Positions 53,125 through 64,000 of a stretch of DNA of 64,000 nt are shown here, piece after piece; the first letter of the stretch is position 1, and each line of letters begins with the position of its first letter. A model generated the notes under the pieces. It was given only the letters and a program-made list of their open reading frames with translations, was not told where the DNA came from and did not search any database. A program made the position numbers and the translations under genes. This DNA comes from Merluccius polli (lineage: Eukaryota; Chordata; Actinopteri; Gadiformes; Merlucciidae): positions 1 to 64,000 of the forward strand of contig JAOPHQ010002356.1 in the NCBI GenBank assembly GCA_030340625.1, written 5' to 3'.

Positions 53125-56021
53125 GATTTAATTGAAGGAAATGTTGGTTCATCCAATTTGTTACTTGCTCTAAACAGTGACACAATGACTGTATTGGACT
53201 GTAGTCATCTGAGGACAGTGCTATGTATATCTGCGTGTCATCTGCATAACTGTGATAGTCTACATTAGAGTTCTGCAGAACTTGACCCAAAGGCAGCATA
53301 TATAGACTGAACAGAAGGGGTCCAAGAACTGACCCCTGAGGAACTCCACATGTCATAGCCATTCATTTGGATTCATAACTTCCAATGGTCACAAAATAAC
53401 TCTGCTCTTCCAAGTAGGACCTGAACCATTCTAGGACTGTTCCACTGAGTCCTGCCCAAGTTTCCAACCTGTTCAACAATATACTGTGATCCACAGTGTC
53501 AAATGCAGCACTGAGATCCAACAGGACCAGAACTGACACCTTGCCTGAGTCAGTGTTTAACCTAATATCATTTAACACTCTAATAAGAGCTGTTTCTGTA
53601 CTGTGGTGAGGTCGGAAGCCTGATTGAAATTTGTCAAAAAGGCCACTGGAATTCAAGAAATTGCTGAGTTGATTAAAAACCACTTTCTCAACGATCTTGG
53701 CTATAAAAGGACGATTTGAGATAGGTCTGTAGTTGGTTAACATGGAAGCTAGGGATGAGCGAGTACAGCATTATCTGTATCTGTCGGTATCTGTTAACCA
53801 TATGAATTATCTGTATCTGTACTCGGAGTGGGCGGGGCCTAACCCGGAAGTGGGCGGGATTTAACCCGGAAGTGGGTCGGGTTGTCTTGAAATGAGCGAG
53901 GTTTTAACCGGTATGTTATTTTAAGCATGCAGTTGATATGGGTTGATCAGAAATTGTTATTTATTGCTGATTAGAAAACTATTTACAGGACAGCATCAGC
54001 ATTGAAAAAAAAAAAAAAAACAAACTCCGACGACCGGCAGGGAGAGGGAGGGAGAGAGAGAGTGTGTGTGTGTGTATGTGTGTGCGTAGCTTGATTTCCA
54101 ATATTTATACCACTACTAGCTTTATTTTTTCATGAAATACAGCAAGAAAGTGTCGGACACCGTGCGTGAAGTAAAAAAAAACTGGTTAGAGCCAGGCAGC
54201 CAGATGACGGTTAAAAAAAGAAAAAGAAAAAAAAATCTCCGACAGGCAGAGACGCAACGCGAGTCGGCACCACGTCTGAACGAACCCACGTTTACCAGAA
54301 CTCTACTGGTTCATAAGTAAGTAAAGTACCAACCTAAGTAATAACAAACCTGAAGCTGAAAGAAACCCTAAACATTAACGGAAAACGACCCGCGAACCTG
54401 AGTGACTGAGGGAGAGACAGAGAGCTGTTCTGTGTGTGAGTGGTCAGAGCGGGACACAACAACACATCTAGAGTTAGAGTTGAGCCGGATACTCGGCTGG
54501 AACGAGTATCCGGTACGGATAAAGCACTTTTGCCGAGTACGAGTATTATACGAGTAATACGAGTCAATATCTGTGCTCGGATTGAATGAAAATCCTCATT
54601 GGGTAACTGTGTCAGCGTTCTGTGATAGGCTACAGCGCCCCTCCCCTACACAATGCAGATGTGTTGTTGTGTCCCGCTCTGATCACTCACACACAGAACA
54701 GCTCTCTGTCTCTCCCTCAGTCACTCAGGTTCGCGGGTCGTTTTCCGTTAATGTTTAGGGTTTCTTCAGCTTCAGCTCCGAATATAGATACAGATAATTC
54801 ATATGGTTAACAGATACAGATACAGATAATGCTGTACTCACTCATCCCTAGTTCTTATTAATAATTTCAGAAAAGTGTCGCTGTCTAGCCTTGAGTAACT
54901 CATAGTTAAATTTACAAAGACTTATTTTGTAGAGGTCATGCTGAATTTGAAGTTTCGTTTTTCTCCACTTACACTCTGCTTTCCTGCATTCTGTTTTTAA
55001 AGCCTTTACCATCATAGTGTTCCTCCATGGTGTTTTCTTTCTGATCAAGGTCGTCTTAGTTTTAATAGGTGCAACAGCATCCATGACATTTGAGATTTTC
55101 CAGTTAAATTTATCTAGGAGTTCATCAACTGACTCTGCACTCACAGTTGGTGACATAGCTATAGCCTTCATAAACTTTGCACTGGCATTCTCATTTATGT
55201 ACCTTCTCTTAACAGACACAGAGGTTAACTGAACATTTGGAATGATCTGTAAGTCAAAGAACACACAGAAATGATCAGAAAGAGCCATGTCCTTAACATC
55301 AACAGAAGAAATGTTAACACCTTTAGAGATAACCAGATCCAGTGTGGCCTTGAGTGTGTGTGGGCCCTTTCACATGTTGCAAGAGGCCAAAAGTGTCAAG
55401 TAGAGCAGAGAATTCTTTGGCATTACTGTCCATGTTATTGTCTACGTGAATGTTAAAATCCCCTGTTATGAGTATCTTGGAGGTCTATAAATGATTAAAA
55501 AAAGAACTTTTGGATCACCTTTTAGTAGAAAACAGATATTCAAAAGAGCTAAAATCACCTAATGTAATTTCCTTGCACTGAAATACAGATTTAAAGATGG
55601 CAGCAACTCCCCCGCCTTTCTTACCAGTTCGACACTTGTTCATAAAACTGAAATTTGTTGGTGCTGCCTCATTGAGAATAGCACAGCAGCTACATTCAGT
55701 CAGCCATGTTTCACTAAGAAGTAAAAAATCTAGATCATAGGTCATAATGACGTCATTAACTAACAGTGATTTGTTGACTAGTGATCTGATATTGAGTAGA
55801 GCTAATCTTGTGGAGATAGCAGGAGACACTGGTATATTTCGAGGTTGACATGCTATACTTAATAAATTGGCAGATTTACCCTTTTTATTTCTCACCAGTT
55901 TAACCATTCTTCTGTTACCTGTCATCACAGGGATTGAGAAGGCTATCTGAACTCCATAGGGCCCTGAATTTTCCTGGGGGAGAACATTATTGGTATCAGT
56001 ATTGCAGCCTGGACCCGGCAC
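53125..56021 (-). pseudogene. L2-like ORF2: endonuclease-RT, broken and partly deleted
   Basis: Endonuclease start at 56021-55515 (LALLNIRSLVNKSLLVNDVI, FLLLSETWL, GGGVAAIFK), a gap with frameshifts, SDHFCVFF near 55285-55260, then a linker to 54848. After the hAT, RT resumes at LTNYRPISNRPFIAKIVEKV (53743), FQSGFRPHHSTETAL, LLDLSAAFDTVDH, GVPQGSVLGPLLF and YADDTQIY (53240 region). About 100 residues usually found before NYRPIS are missing at the hAT site (inference from family length). Ends at YADD plus about 30 residues. Confidence 0.85.
53750..54850. mobile_element. hAT-like element (TAGGGATGAGCGAGTACAGC) with internal inverted repeat
   Basis: Left TAGGGATGAGCGAGTACAGC and right GCTGTACTCACTCATCCCTA. 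GATACAGATA words are repeated near both ends. About 105-bp arms at 54364-54470 and 54655-54772 are inverted copies (AACATTAACGGAAAACGACC; TCTGTGTGTGAGTG). No 8-bp duplication: flanks ATGGAAGC versus GTTCTTAT. No transposase. Confidence 0.85.
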
Positions 56022-56024
56022 ATA

Positions 56025-57593
56025 TCAGTCCGACTCACAGATTATCTGAGTCAGAGGAGGTGGGGGGGCTCTGTGACGTTTGGGTGATGGTGTTTTCCAG
56101 CATGGTGGAATGGGAGGGGTTGGACGAGGAGGGGGATTTAGGGGAGAAAAAATGGGATTTGGGCGTGGTGTGAGTTGGATTCCAACATTGACAAGGTCAT
56201 TCATCCTGTCGGTGAAATCCAGAAAATGGGGGAATGGGGAATCCAGACTGCGTGGAGAGAATGAAAGGCTGGATGGGGTCCTGGTGGGTAAAAGTTGGGA
56301 GTCTCCTGGTGGGGCTGGGGGAGACTCCACTTGTTGGGCTGTTGGGGCTGGGGGAGACTCCTCCTGTTGGGTTGTTGGGGCTGGGGGAGACTCCTCATGT
56401 TGGGCTGTTGGGGCTGGGGGAAACTCCTCGTGTTGGGGTAAGGATGATGACGTTAAAGCCTCTCTCTCGGTGTGCTGTCCTTCATGGTCAATCCTTATCT
56501 CAGGCGGTAGCAATTTTTCTGGATTTTGTTTTGGATTGTCTCGCCTCTTGTCCTTGGCAGGGGCTGCTGGTGACTGACGCAAAAAATCAAAAATGTTGTA
56601 GCTTAACAGCTGTGCTCCTGACTTGTTAAGGCAAAATCCATCTGCCTCAAAGAGGTGTCTGCGTTCCCAAAAAATGTTGAAATTGTCAATAAAGTTCACT
56701 GATTGAGCAGCACACGTATCTTTGAGCCATCTGTTTAGCATCAACAGCCTGCTGAATCTCTCGTCTCCTTGCCGAACTGTCGGTAGAGGTCCACTGATAA
56801 ACACCTCAGTATTCAGACATCGAACTTTGTTCAGCAGATCATTAAAATCCCGTTTCAATACCTCTGATTGTTGCTTGACAACATCAAGTGCTCCTGTGTG
56901 AATGACGAGAGATTTCACTGTCGGATGCTCAGCAGTGATTTCCAGAATTTTCTCTGAGATATCAGACACCATATCATTGGTAAAACAAAGTACTTTGGTG
57001 TTTTTGCTGAAAAAGTGTTTTGTCTTATTCACAGCTCCGTCACCCACTATCAGCGTTTGAGGCCCAGTGGTTAGCTCTTTCTGCAGCCTTTTAGTATATG
57101 ATTTAGCCTCATACCTTTCTCCGGTGCTGGAAGATGACCTTTCTTTTGGGGAGTCAGTGTCTTGTAAAAGTGGAGCAAATCTGTTCTCTAGTAGAATCCC
57201 TGTGTCTTTGGTCGGTTTGCTCTTACTTTTTGTTTTAGCCACATTCCACGGCTGTTTTCTCCTTGGTACTGGGGTTGAAGAGACCCTCCTGTGTGACGGG
57301 AGTGCAGGCCACTCAGTATCATCACGAGTCTCTAGGTGCTGGGTTCTGCCTGTTAACCGTCTTCCCATATCTGAGGGAAGCGATTTATCTTTACATGAAT
57401 TATGCTTTGGCTTGGCACAAAGCATTTGTCTGTTAGCCTGCTCCTTTTCACTGATTTGGGTCATCGGTAGAGTGGTTTCATTCCCATATTGACCATTTAC
57501 CTCCACGTTGACTTCGAGTCACAGAATTTTCGTCTCCAGTACTGCTATCTTCTGGAGAAGTTTGTAGTAGTCATCCGTGGAAAAGGGAGGCAT
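56025..57593 (-). pseudogene. L2-like ORF1: SGNH-esterase-like protein with Pro-rich repeats
   Basis: ATG at 57593 (MPPFSTDDYYKLLQKIAVLE) with a TGA about 24 codons in, then an open frame of 493 residues to 56025. N-terminal basic region (residues 30-130), then an esterase-like domain (TLIVGDGAV, SLVIHTGALDV, FISGPLPTVR, FEADGFCLNKSGAQ: the usual DGxHLN block with a cysteine for His), residues about 150-330. The C-terminal region has four 11-13-residue repeats of the type EESPPAPTAQQ (residues about 370-415) and ends proline-rich. An ORF1 esterase is known from CR1/L2 LINEs. Confidence 0.8.
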
Positions 57594-57609
57594 CTTGTTA
57601 CTAATTAGC

Positions 57610-58062
57610 TTAGCTTAGCTGAGCTCCACAAACCCAGTCAGTATAGTGCAGGCTTATGCTGCTGATAGGCCACACTCACTAAGTAAAAAGGGTTTAAATA
57701 ATAGTGGTAGCCTTCGGACCCTTCAGCTTTCATGTGTGTACATATGCTCATGTGTGTGACGTATTTGGCAACCAAGATGAAGCCTACTTGTACTGATGTA
57801 CTGATGTTCTATCTGTTGAATCCGGCTCCGGGACACGATTCAATTTTCGTGACTATGAGTAGAGAAAGCGTGATACCGGGTTGTGGAGCAGCAGCAGGTA
57901 ACACCAGTTCTCCCTCCTAATTAGTACGACGCTTGCTAAGTTACAACCTACAGATCCACAGGTGAAGAGAGTGACACTGATTTTCATGTTCAGCCTGTTA
58001 TCCAATGGGTGGAGGTTTTCCCGCCCACTCATTGGCATTTGAATATTGTCCACTTTAAAGGG
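57610..58062. other. Repeat-derived flank with hairpin GACACGATTCAATTTTCGTG
   Basis: 57816-57883 matches 10495-10580 and 12183-12252 of the foldback element (TTTTCGTGA...GCGTGATACCGGGT). 58030-58062 matches the AT-rich array (GGCATTTGAATATTGTCCAC). Confidence 0.7.
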
Positions 58063-58401
58063 TGTGGCGTTGTCTTATGCCACCGGGTTCGTCTGCAAGG
58101 AGGACTCGCTAAGCCAGGTTGTTCTCACGTTGTTTATTGCTCATGAATACACCACACAATATATATCGATACACACATGCACACACAGTTGCGTACAATG
58201 TCGCCGCGGGCCCAGCTCCGGCTCTGCGGGAAACCCGTGTGTACCGGTCCGGTCCTCCCGGGTCCAGCATGCTACTGTGTTAAAAAGGGAGAGAGTGATT
58301 AGCTAATGAACCACAGGTGCGCCAATCACTCTCACCTGGCGCGGCTCTCCCGAGCCCCCTCCAGCTCCCCCTTGCGGCTGATGCGCCACGCCCCCCCCAC
58401 A
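58063..58401 (-). repeat. Solo LTR with 5-bp TSD AAGGG
   Basis: TGTGGCG...CCCCACA, 339 bp. AAGGG flanks both sides (58058-58062, 58402-58406). AATAAA is on the minus strand (58133-58138 as TTTATT), so transcription ran right to left. No internal region remains. Confidence 0.88.
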
Positions 58402-58703
58402 AAGGGCCTATAGACGATATCCTGAACATTAATATAGCAGCAAACAACTATTGGCTATGTAGAGATATAGTGGAGTAATGGCGTCCAGACCAGAGAATGA
58501 AGGCACACTTCCTTTGTGTGTGTTGTATGATAACAATTCAAAACACATCTGTATAAAACTGCCTATTCCATCTGATGCCAATTGCTCTGTCCTATCTAAT
58601 TATTTTTAATTTATTCTGTATTTTATTGTTGTTTCTTTTTCTTTTGTGTATATCTCTGTACAGTGTCCTTGAGTGCCAAGAAAGGCGCCTTTAAAAATAA
58701 AAT

Positions 58704-58707
<4 letters not shown>

Positions 58708-58735
<28 letters not shown>
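58708..58735. repeat. (ATT)n microsatellite
   Basis: Nine ATT units next to the MITE. Confidence 0.9.
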
Positions 58736-58760
58736 ACGCATGTGCCGTGCATGACACCGG

Positions 58761-59400
58761 ATTTACACCGGGGACGTCTGCGTCGCGTTACGTCTGCGTC
58801 GCGTTATGGCTGCGTCCTCTGCCCTGCGTCAATTTACACCGGACGCGTTACGGCAGCGTAGCGTTGCCTTGCGAGCCAGCCGTATTCACGCGAGATCACG
58901 AGATCACGAGATCACGTGTGTATAAAGGAAAGGACAACAACAAACAGCTAACTTTGCTTCTCCGACGTTGAAAAAAGGATGATTTATTTCGTAAATTATT
59001 TTATGTTGCTCCACTTCGACAATCAGTCTCTTGTCGTCCATGTTGCCGACCCTCTGAGAACCTTTGATTGATTGACTGCTGACCCTGGTACCACCGGTCA
59101 TGAAGTAATGTTGATGTGAAGTTGTGATAGGCTACATGAGCTGAGTATTGTGTTTTATTTAGAAAATTGACCGGATGCTCCATGGCTTTTACTATTTCAC
59201 TTCCTGCCCGGTCGGTCTGCTCTATTTTAAATTGACGCGTTTCAGCAGCGTCTCGTGTCAAAAATAGAACGCTGCGTAAAGATAGCGCTCCTGGGACGCA
59301 GCTGAGACGTTACGCAGCGCGCCCAGTGTAAATGCTCTCATTGACTAGAGTGGCAGCGATCAGCAGCGGCGAACGCGACGCAGACGTCCCCGGTGTAAAT
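58761..59400. mobile_element. MITE with 27-bp perfect TIRs
   Basis: ATTTACACCGGGGACGTCTG at the left (27 bp perfect with the right end CAGACGTCCCCGGTGTAAAT). CG-rich (TCGCG words) ends and an AT-rich interior. A second, split copy lies at 23.87-28.06 kb. No duplication seen, no coding. Confidence 0.88.
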
Positions 59401-59499
59401 GAGCCTTGAGATGAGTTAAGAAGGTAAAGAACACTCCCAATTGTTGTGGTTTGAGATGCTGGTGCTCTAGTGTGACATCTTGTGGCTAAAAATATCATC

Positions 59500-60290
59500 T
59501 ATAACCCCATTAACGTGGGGCATAGTTTGAAAATGCAAACGCAACTTGAGTTTAATGATTTTTCATTTTGCATTTGAATATTCTCCACTTTACGCGGGCA
59601 TGTTTGCAAATTCAAATGCAAATTGTATGATTGCATTTTCATTTTAGTTAAGACTCAATTAATGCCATTCATATTGTGAAAAATAAAAAGCATTTGTGCT
59701 ATTGCATTTTCATTTTTGACTATTAATTTGCATTTGAATATCGTCCACTTCGTAGCGGGGTATTTTTGGAAAATGCAAATGCAAATTGGATGATTGCATT
59801 TTAATTGTATTCAAATAATGCATTCATATTATGAAAAATTGTATTTTCATTTTCAACATTGCATTTTCATTTGATTATTGTCCTAAAAATGCTTCCATAA
59901 AATAAAAAATGGAAAAGATGAAATTTAAAATCTCAAATGCAAAATGGAAAAGCTACAATTTAAAATGCCAAATGATAAAGTGCAAATTAAAAAAATAATA
60001 ATTTCGTTTTTTCTATTCAAGCTTTTAAGTATTTCCAGTATAAGTATTTCCATTTAAGCTTTTCCATTTCCCATTTTGAGTTTCATATTTGATGTTTCCC
60101 TTTTCCATTGCCATTTTCAATTTCATCTGTACAATTTAAACTTTCAGTTTGAGCATTTAAGCTTTTGCAATTTCCTTTTTCCTTTTAAGATGAATTATGG
60201 CCTGATTATTCCTAGTAGTGTAGTAAAATAATAATCATTTTAATTGGTTCTCTTTTAATTATCTTTTTGGACTTTTAATTTTAATTATGA
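59500..60290. repeat. AT-rich tandem-like array (GCATTTGAATATTSTCCACTT; AAATGCAAATGC)
   Basis: GCATTTGAATATTCTCCACT at about 59570 and GCATTTGAATATCGTCCACT at about 59730 head units of about 160-190 bp. The right part (60050-60290) is the inverted partner of 45926-46138. Confidence 0.8.
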
Positions 60291-60308
60291 CTAACAATAT
60301 CCTCCATA

Positions 60309-61246
60309 TGTGACCGTGGCAAGAATTTGTTGATGTCGACAACGCCACCTAGGGGAGGGGATACCCTAGGACATGAACTGTGCTAACTAATATGTGCTAC
60401 AGCTCCCCGAGACACTACACAACTTAGGCAATACAGGTTCGTACAGTCTAGGCCAGAGACTTGAGTTCAAGTAAATATAATTTATTACAATTAACGGGTA
60501 CTACATACTAGTGTTGCACCGATACCGATACTAGTATCGGGAGGGGCCCCGATACCGCGCTAAAATGCTGGCATCGGTATCGGCGAGTACGAACAAACAA
60601 TGCGCCGATGCCATTTACATATACTAATATGAAACTTGGAACGCAGCGCTTTGCGTCTTTCTCTCCCTTCACTCACTGCTGCGTGTGATCACACGTGTTC
60701 AGTGCATGCCGTGCCAAGCAGCTATCCTATTGGCCCACTCCGGCCGCCCGGCCGCGCATGTTGACCGACCGACAAGCGACGACGACAAAGTACCAAAAAA
60801 AAGAAAGAAAAAAAAGCACCGGAGACGCGGAGGGCGCGCGGTTCAGCCGCGCGGCGCACAGAAAAGTTGCTCCGCCTGCGGACGCGCCGGTGCGGGGAAA
60901 CTCAGTGAGCGGGTCCGCCTGCCGGTGCGACGCACCCGATCACCACCCATGCCCCCCCCGCTCCCCGGGGTGCCATGCGGACACAAACAAGGAGAAGAGG
61001 GGAAAAAGCAGGAGAGAGAGGGAGACGCGTCTTGCTCACAGGCGGGAGATCGCTCAAATGGACAGACAGTGACCGCATCACAGACGACGAGTTAAGCTGT
61101 AATCGGCTTCTCCCCGATTCCCCCCCGCTACATACTAGTAATTATCTCTAGTTATACTATATTATCCCATGATAATTAAGCCATGATAGCAATGATTTTA
61201 CATCCAAGTGAGTATGCAGTTCTTTAGTATTAGAAGAAAAAAAGCT

Positions 61247-61293
<47 letters not shown>

Positions 61294-61871
61294 TTTTCCG
61301 GCGTGGTATCGGTATGGTATCGGTATCGGCCGATACTGCACAGCCGGGTATCGGTATCGGTATCGGGGGCCAAAAAATGGTATCGGTGCAACACTACTAC
61401 ATACATGTATGGTCACCACCTGGGACACACAAGACAGTACACAGCACACAAGAGAGTACACAAACGGCAGACTGGACGGATAACCCCCACAGTTTTGGAA
61501 AGAAGCGACAAATTAAACAAACAAACAAATAGAGCAGCATGCAGGGATGATGGGCAGCACACCACGGCGTAGCCGACTATAAAACAAAGAAAACAATAAA
61601 TCGTGCATGCAAGTCAAACAGAGCCAGCAGCAGCGCAACACTGTATAACCACATTAGTACAAACAATAAACATCATGCAGTACTATATAATACACCACTG
61701 CGTAGCCACAGAGTAATGGGCGCCCCGGAAGCAAAACAACGGGCCAGACCTATCCCTCCTGATGATGTCCCCCCGACCTTATATTAAAATAAAGTCCGCC
61801 CCCCTAATCAGGATGGCTATGGCTCGGCCAATCATACCCCAAGAACGGCCAGAGGTGTTCAACCTGCCACA
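60309..61871 (-). repeat. 3' LTR of minus-strand gypsy element, with nested hAT
   Basis: TGTGACC (60309) to CCACA (61871): read on the minus strand it starts TGTGGCAGG right after a purine tract (AAGGGGGGGGGTAGAA, 61872-61887) and ends CA. Without the hAT it is about 667 bp. The partner LTR is outside the window. Confidence 0.75.
60509..61396. mobile_element. hAT element in the LTR, 8-bp TSD CTACATAC
   Basis: TAGTGTTGCACCGATACCG at the left and GGTATCGGTGCAACACTA at the right; CTACATAC at 60501-60508 and 61397-61404. The GC-rich part 60640-61090 has basic open frames (KKRKKKKHRRRGG) without a recognisable transposase. (AT)n at 61253-61284. Confidence 0.93.
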
Positions 61872-61887
61872 TTCTACCCCCCCCCTT

Positions 61888-62303
61888 GTTGAGTCATCAC
61901 CCGACGACTACCTGTGAGACAGAATTTCAGCCAACTTGAACACCACTGTCTCACGGGCTGGCTAGCGCTACCCCTGCATAATCAAGTTACCTAACCTTCA
62001 GGACCTTTCGCAGCTGGCCTTGGGAGGTGGTGAACGTTGGAGTGCTGACCGGCCCTAGAACGCTCTGTCTGCCGCCGGACCGGCAGGGGAACACTCAACG
62101 CTTCACCAGGGAAGTCAAGCGCTGCCCGAGGTGGGCTACCATACTGAACTGAGCTATGTTCCGAAACTGGCATGTTCTGTAATGGTGTCGGCTTGAGAGG
62201 CCCTGCGGGAGCTGAGGAACTGAGGAAGCAGGACAAGACTGGACTGGGGCTGGGCAAGAGACCATGAGCCATAAGTCCTCCTCTTCCGGAGGATCATCAG
62301 CCG
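61888..62303 (-). other. Gypsy element segment between pol and LTR
   Basis: Open frame 62272-61991 (-) is Pro/Ser-rich and out of phase with pol; it may be the pol tail or untranslated. No known motif. Confidence 0.4.
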
Positions 62304-64000
62304 CTATGGCCGAGGGTTGGGTTGGGTTGGGAGCTGAGGTGGTTGCACAGTGGAACTTGGGGTGACTTGGCCCTTTAACATATCACGGTGGACATTCCTT
62401 GTCTTGTGCAAGTTGTCCACTGGGGCGATGGTGTGCACAGACCCCTGTCCCATAGGTGCTGTAAGCACCTGATAAACCACTGGACTCCAAAGATCCTGGA
62501 TCGTGTGTCGCCCTCTAGCACTGTGGTTCCGAAGGTATACCAACTGGCCCACCTGTAGAGGTGCCTCATGAACCCTTTGGTCATGTAGCTCTTTCCGGCG
62601 ACCAGCAGCTGCTACTAAGCGCTGTTGTGCCCCCTCAAAAGCCAACCTGAGCCGTGTTTGGTGCTCCACAACCCAGTCCTGTACAGTCCCCGGTACTGGT
62701 TCCTGGACACGTCCCAAGAGGGAGTCTATTGGTAGCGTGGGTTCTCGACCGAAGATTAAGAAAAATGGGGATTCTCCCGTGGCTTGGTGGGGAGTGGTGT
62801 TGTAATAGTAAACAACCTGCGGGAGGCAGCAAGTCCAGTCTCATTTTCGTGTTACTGGCAAAGTACGCAAGAGATTGTGCAGAGTCCTATTAAAACGCTC
62901 GCACTGCCCGTTACCAGCTGGATGATATGGCGTAGTGCGAGACTTCACCACGCCATATAGGGAGCAGAGCTGCTGGATCAGGTTGCTTTCAAAGCACCTA
63001 CCCTGATCCGAGTGAATACGGCCAGGGACACCAAACCTGTAAAACCACTCATTTAAAAGCACCCGGGCAACTGTGGCCGCTCGCTGGTCCCGTGTAGGGA
63101 TAGCCTGTGTGTATTTGCTAAATACATCCGTTATAACCAGCACATTTTCAACCCCATTCTGTGCTGGCTCCAACTGGGTGAAATCAATAGCCACAATCTC
63201 ATTGGGCCTAGATGCCAGCAAATGGCCCATGAAGCTATGGGGGACCGGTGCAGGGTCTTTGGCGATTTGACAACGGTCGCATTCTCGACACCACTGTTTG
63301 ACATCTGCATACAGGCCAGGCCAAAAACAGCAGCGGCGTACGAGCTCAGTGGTGCGCTCCGCCCCCTGGTGGCCATGGTCCTGATGCAGCAGTTTCAGGA
63401 CTTCTTGTCTGAGGGCTGCAGGCAGGAGGAGCTGTAACGTTTCCTCACCCCCATCAGGACGGAAAACCCGACAATGTAATACCCCTTCCTTTTCCACCAA
63501 TCGATCCCAGTGGCGCAGGAACCCCAGAGCTGGTTTAGAGACACAATGCCGCTCCTCGGTGGCAGGTGGCGCCTGTCTTATCCAGAAGGCCAAAACTTAT
63601 TTCAAACAAGGATCGTCGGCCTGCATGGCGCGGATGTCAGAGGGGGAGTGACCTGGGAGGACCGATATTATTGACTGTGTTGCCGACACCACAGGGTTTG
63701 GTGCCGAAGCCTGCTGCAGGCAAACTGGGACCGAAGTTCCAGGGAGAGCCGACCCACCCAAGTTCGCGCTGGACAGGTACTGCCTTGACAGGGCATCAGC
63801 GTTCTTATTGCTGCGGCCAGAGCGATACTTGATCTCAAAATCAAAAGACGCCAACTGGGCTGCCCATCGATGTTCGGTGGCCCCCAGCTTGGCAGACTGG
63901 AGGTAGCTGAGGGGATTGTTATCAGTGAATACCACACATTTGTGCCCCAGCAGATATTCCCTGAATTTCTCGGTCATGGCCCACTTGAGTGCAAGAAATT
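62304..64000 (-). pseudogene. Ty3/gypsy pol: RNase H and integrase, near intact, runs off window
   Basis: Reads right to left. RNase H end at 63977-63600 (VVFTDNNPLSYLQSAKLGA, KYRSGRSNKNADALSR). A TAA at 63597-63599 interrupts. Integrase: zinc domain HQDHGHQG ... CRECDRCQIAK; catalytic DFTQLEP, HSDQGRCFE and QCERFNRTL giving D,D-35-E (35 residues counted between the second D and E). A frameshift near 62845 leads to YYYNTTPHQATGESPFFL and, at 62717-62304, a GPY/F-like C-terminus (GQLVYLRNHSARGRH, WSPVVYQVL). With one stop and one frameshift it is young. RT and gag lie beyond 64000. Confidence 0.9.

Larger units (their letters stand above)
53125..57600 (-). mobile_element. L2-like LINE with esterase ORF1, interrupted by a hAT
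   Basis: Reads right to left: 5' UTR (about 57600), ORF1, ORF2 endonuclease, [hAT 53750-54850], ORF2 RT, cut at 53125 by the Harbinger right end. CR1/L2 superfamily by ORF1 esterase and RT motifs. Confidence 0.85.

Noticed and set aside
56080..56629. Gly/Trp-rich plus-strand frames
   Set aside because: Antisense of the proline-rich repeats in the L2-like ORF1.
60685..61095. Basic open frame KKRKKKKHRRRGG in the hAT element
   Set aside because: No zinc-finger or transposase motif could be seen; kept only as part of the mobile element.

Overview
The window is teleost-fish-like nuclear DNA: one spliced vertebrate gene spread over almost 40 kb, with nearly everything else being transposable elements of kinds typical of fish genomes (Tx1/L1-like, L2-like and I-like LINEs, Ty3/gypsy LTR elements, hAT, PIF/Harbinger, Tc1/mariner, foldback elements) and simple repeats. 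No rRNA, tRNA, CRISPR or prokaryotic operon was seen. The species cannot be named from sequence alone.

The host gene is abat (4-aminobutyrate aminotransferase, mitochondrial GABA transaminase), + strand. Fourteen coding exons were placed by protein similarity and by GT/AG splice sites whose phases all agree: 1495-1592, 2444-2473, 13037-13154, 21177-21226, 21686-21766, 22699-22791, 23477-23539, 28232-28295, 28477-28625, 28840-28977, 30119-30286, 30526-30672, 31037-31148 and 39865-39986 (stop). Together they read as one uninterrupted frame of 476 codons plus stop. The initiator exon with the mitochondrial targeting peptide lies upstream of the window. The 3' UTR runs on to about 41.5 or 42.1 kb.

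Region by region. 1-1453: decayed Ty3/gypsy integrase, its 3' LTR and a hAT end, stopping just before the first visible exon. 1.6-2.4 kb: microsatellite with an inserted MITE. 2.6-3.9 kb: hAT element holding a G-rich tandem array. 4.1-12.6 kb: long foldback element with a near full-length Tx1/L1-like LINE inserted in its left arm. 13.9-15.4 kb: L2-like LINE fragment (-). 15.9-16.4 kb: hAT-like remnant. 16.9-20.7 kb: three-level nest (TAA-flanked TIR element containing a GATAG-flanked LTR retroelement containing a TTAA-flanked TIR element). 21.3-23.3 kb: small hAT elements and a 25-bp minisatellite. 23.7-28.1 kb: gypsy RT scrap, two-gene PIF/Harbinger element, and a hAT, all breaking up an older MITE. 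32.3-38.4 kb: 6.1-kb transposon with about 417-bp TIRs and an unusual multi-domain gene, in the last abat intron. 42.4-43.2 kb: 47-bp minisatellite. 46.4-50.4 kb: I-like LINE. 50.4-57.6 kb: hAT end, Harbinger with a Tc1 inside, then a minus-strand L2-like LINE interrupted by a hAT. 57.7-60.3 kb: AT-rich repeats, solo LTR, MITE. 60.3-64 kb: minus-strand gypsy element (LTR, integrase, RNase H) with a hAT in its LTR, running off the window.

The elements do not work together as a system; they record successive insertions around one conserved metabolic gene. The best candidates for something little described are the 32.3-38.4 kb transposon, whose product ends in a FEN1/PIN-nuclease-like segment, and the perfect 29-bp hairpin that joins gag to a truncated LTR at 20.3 kb.
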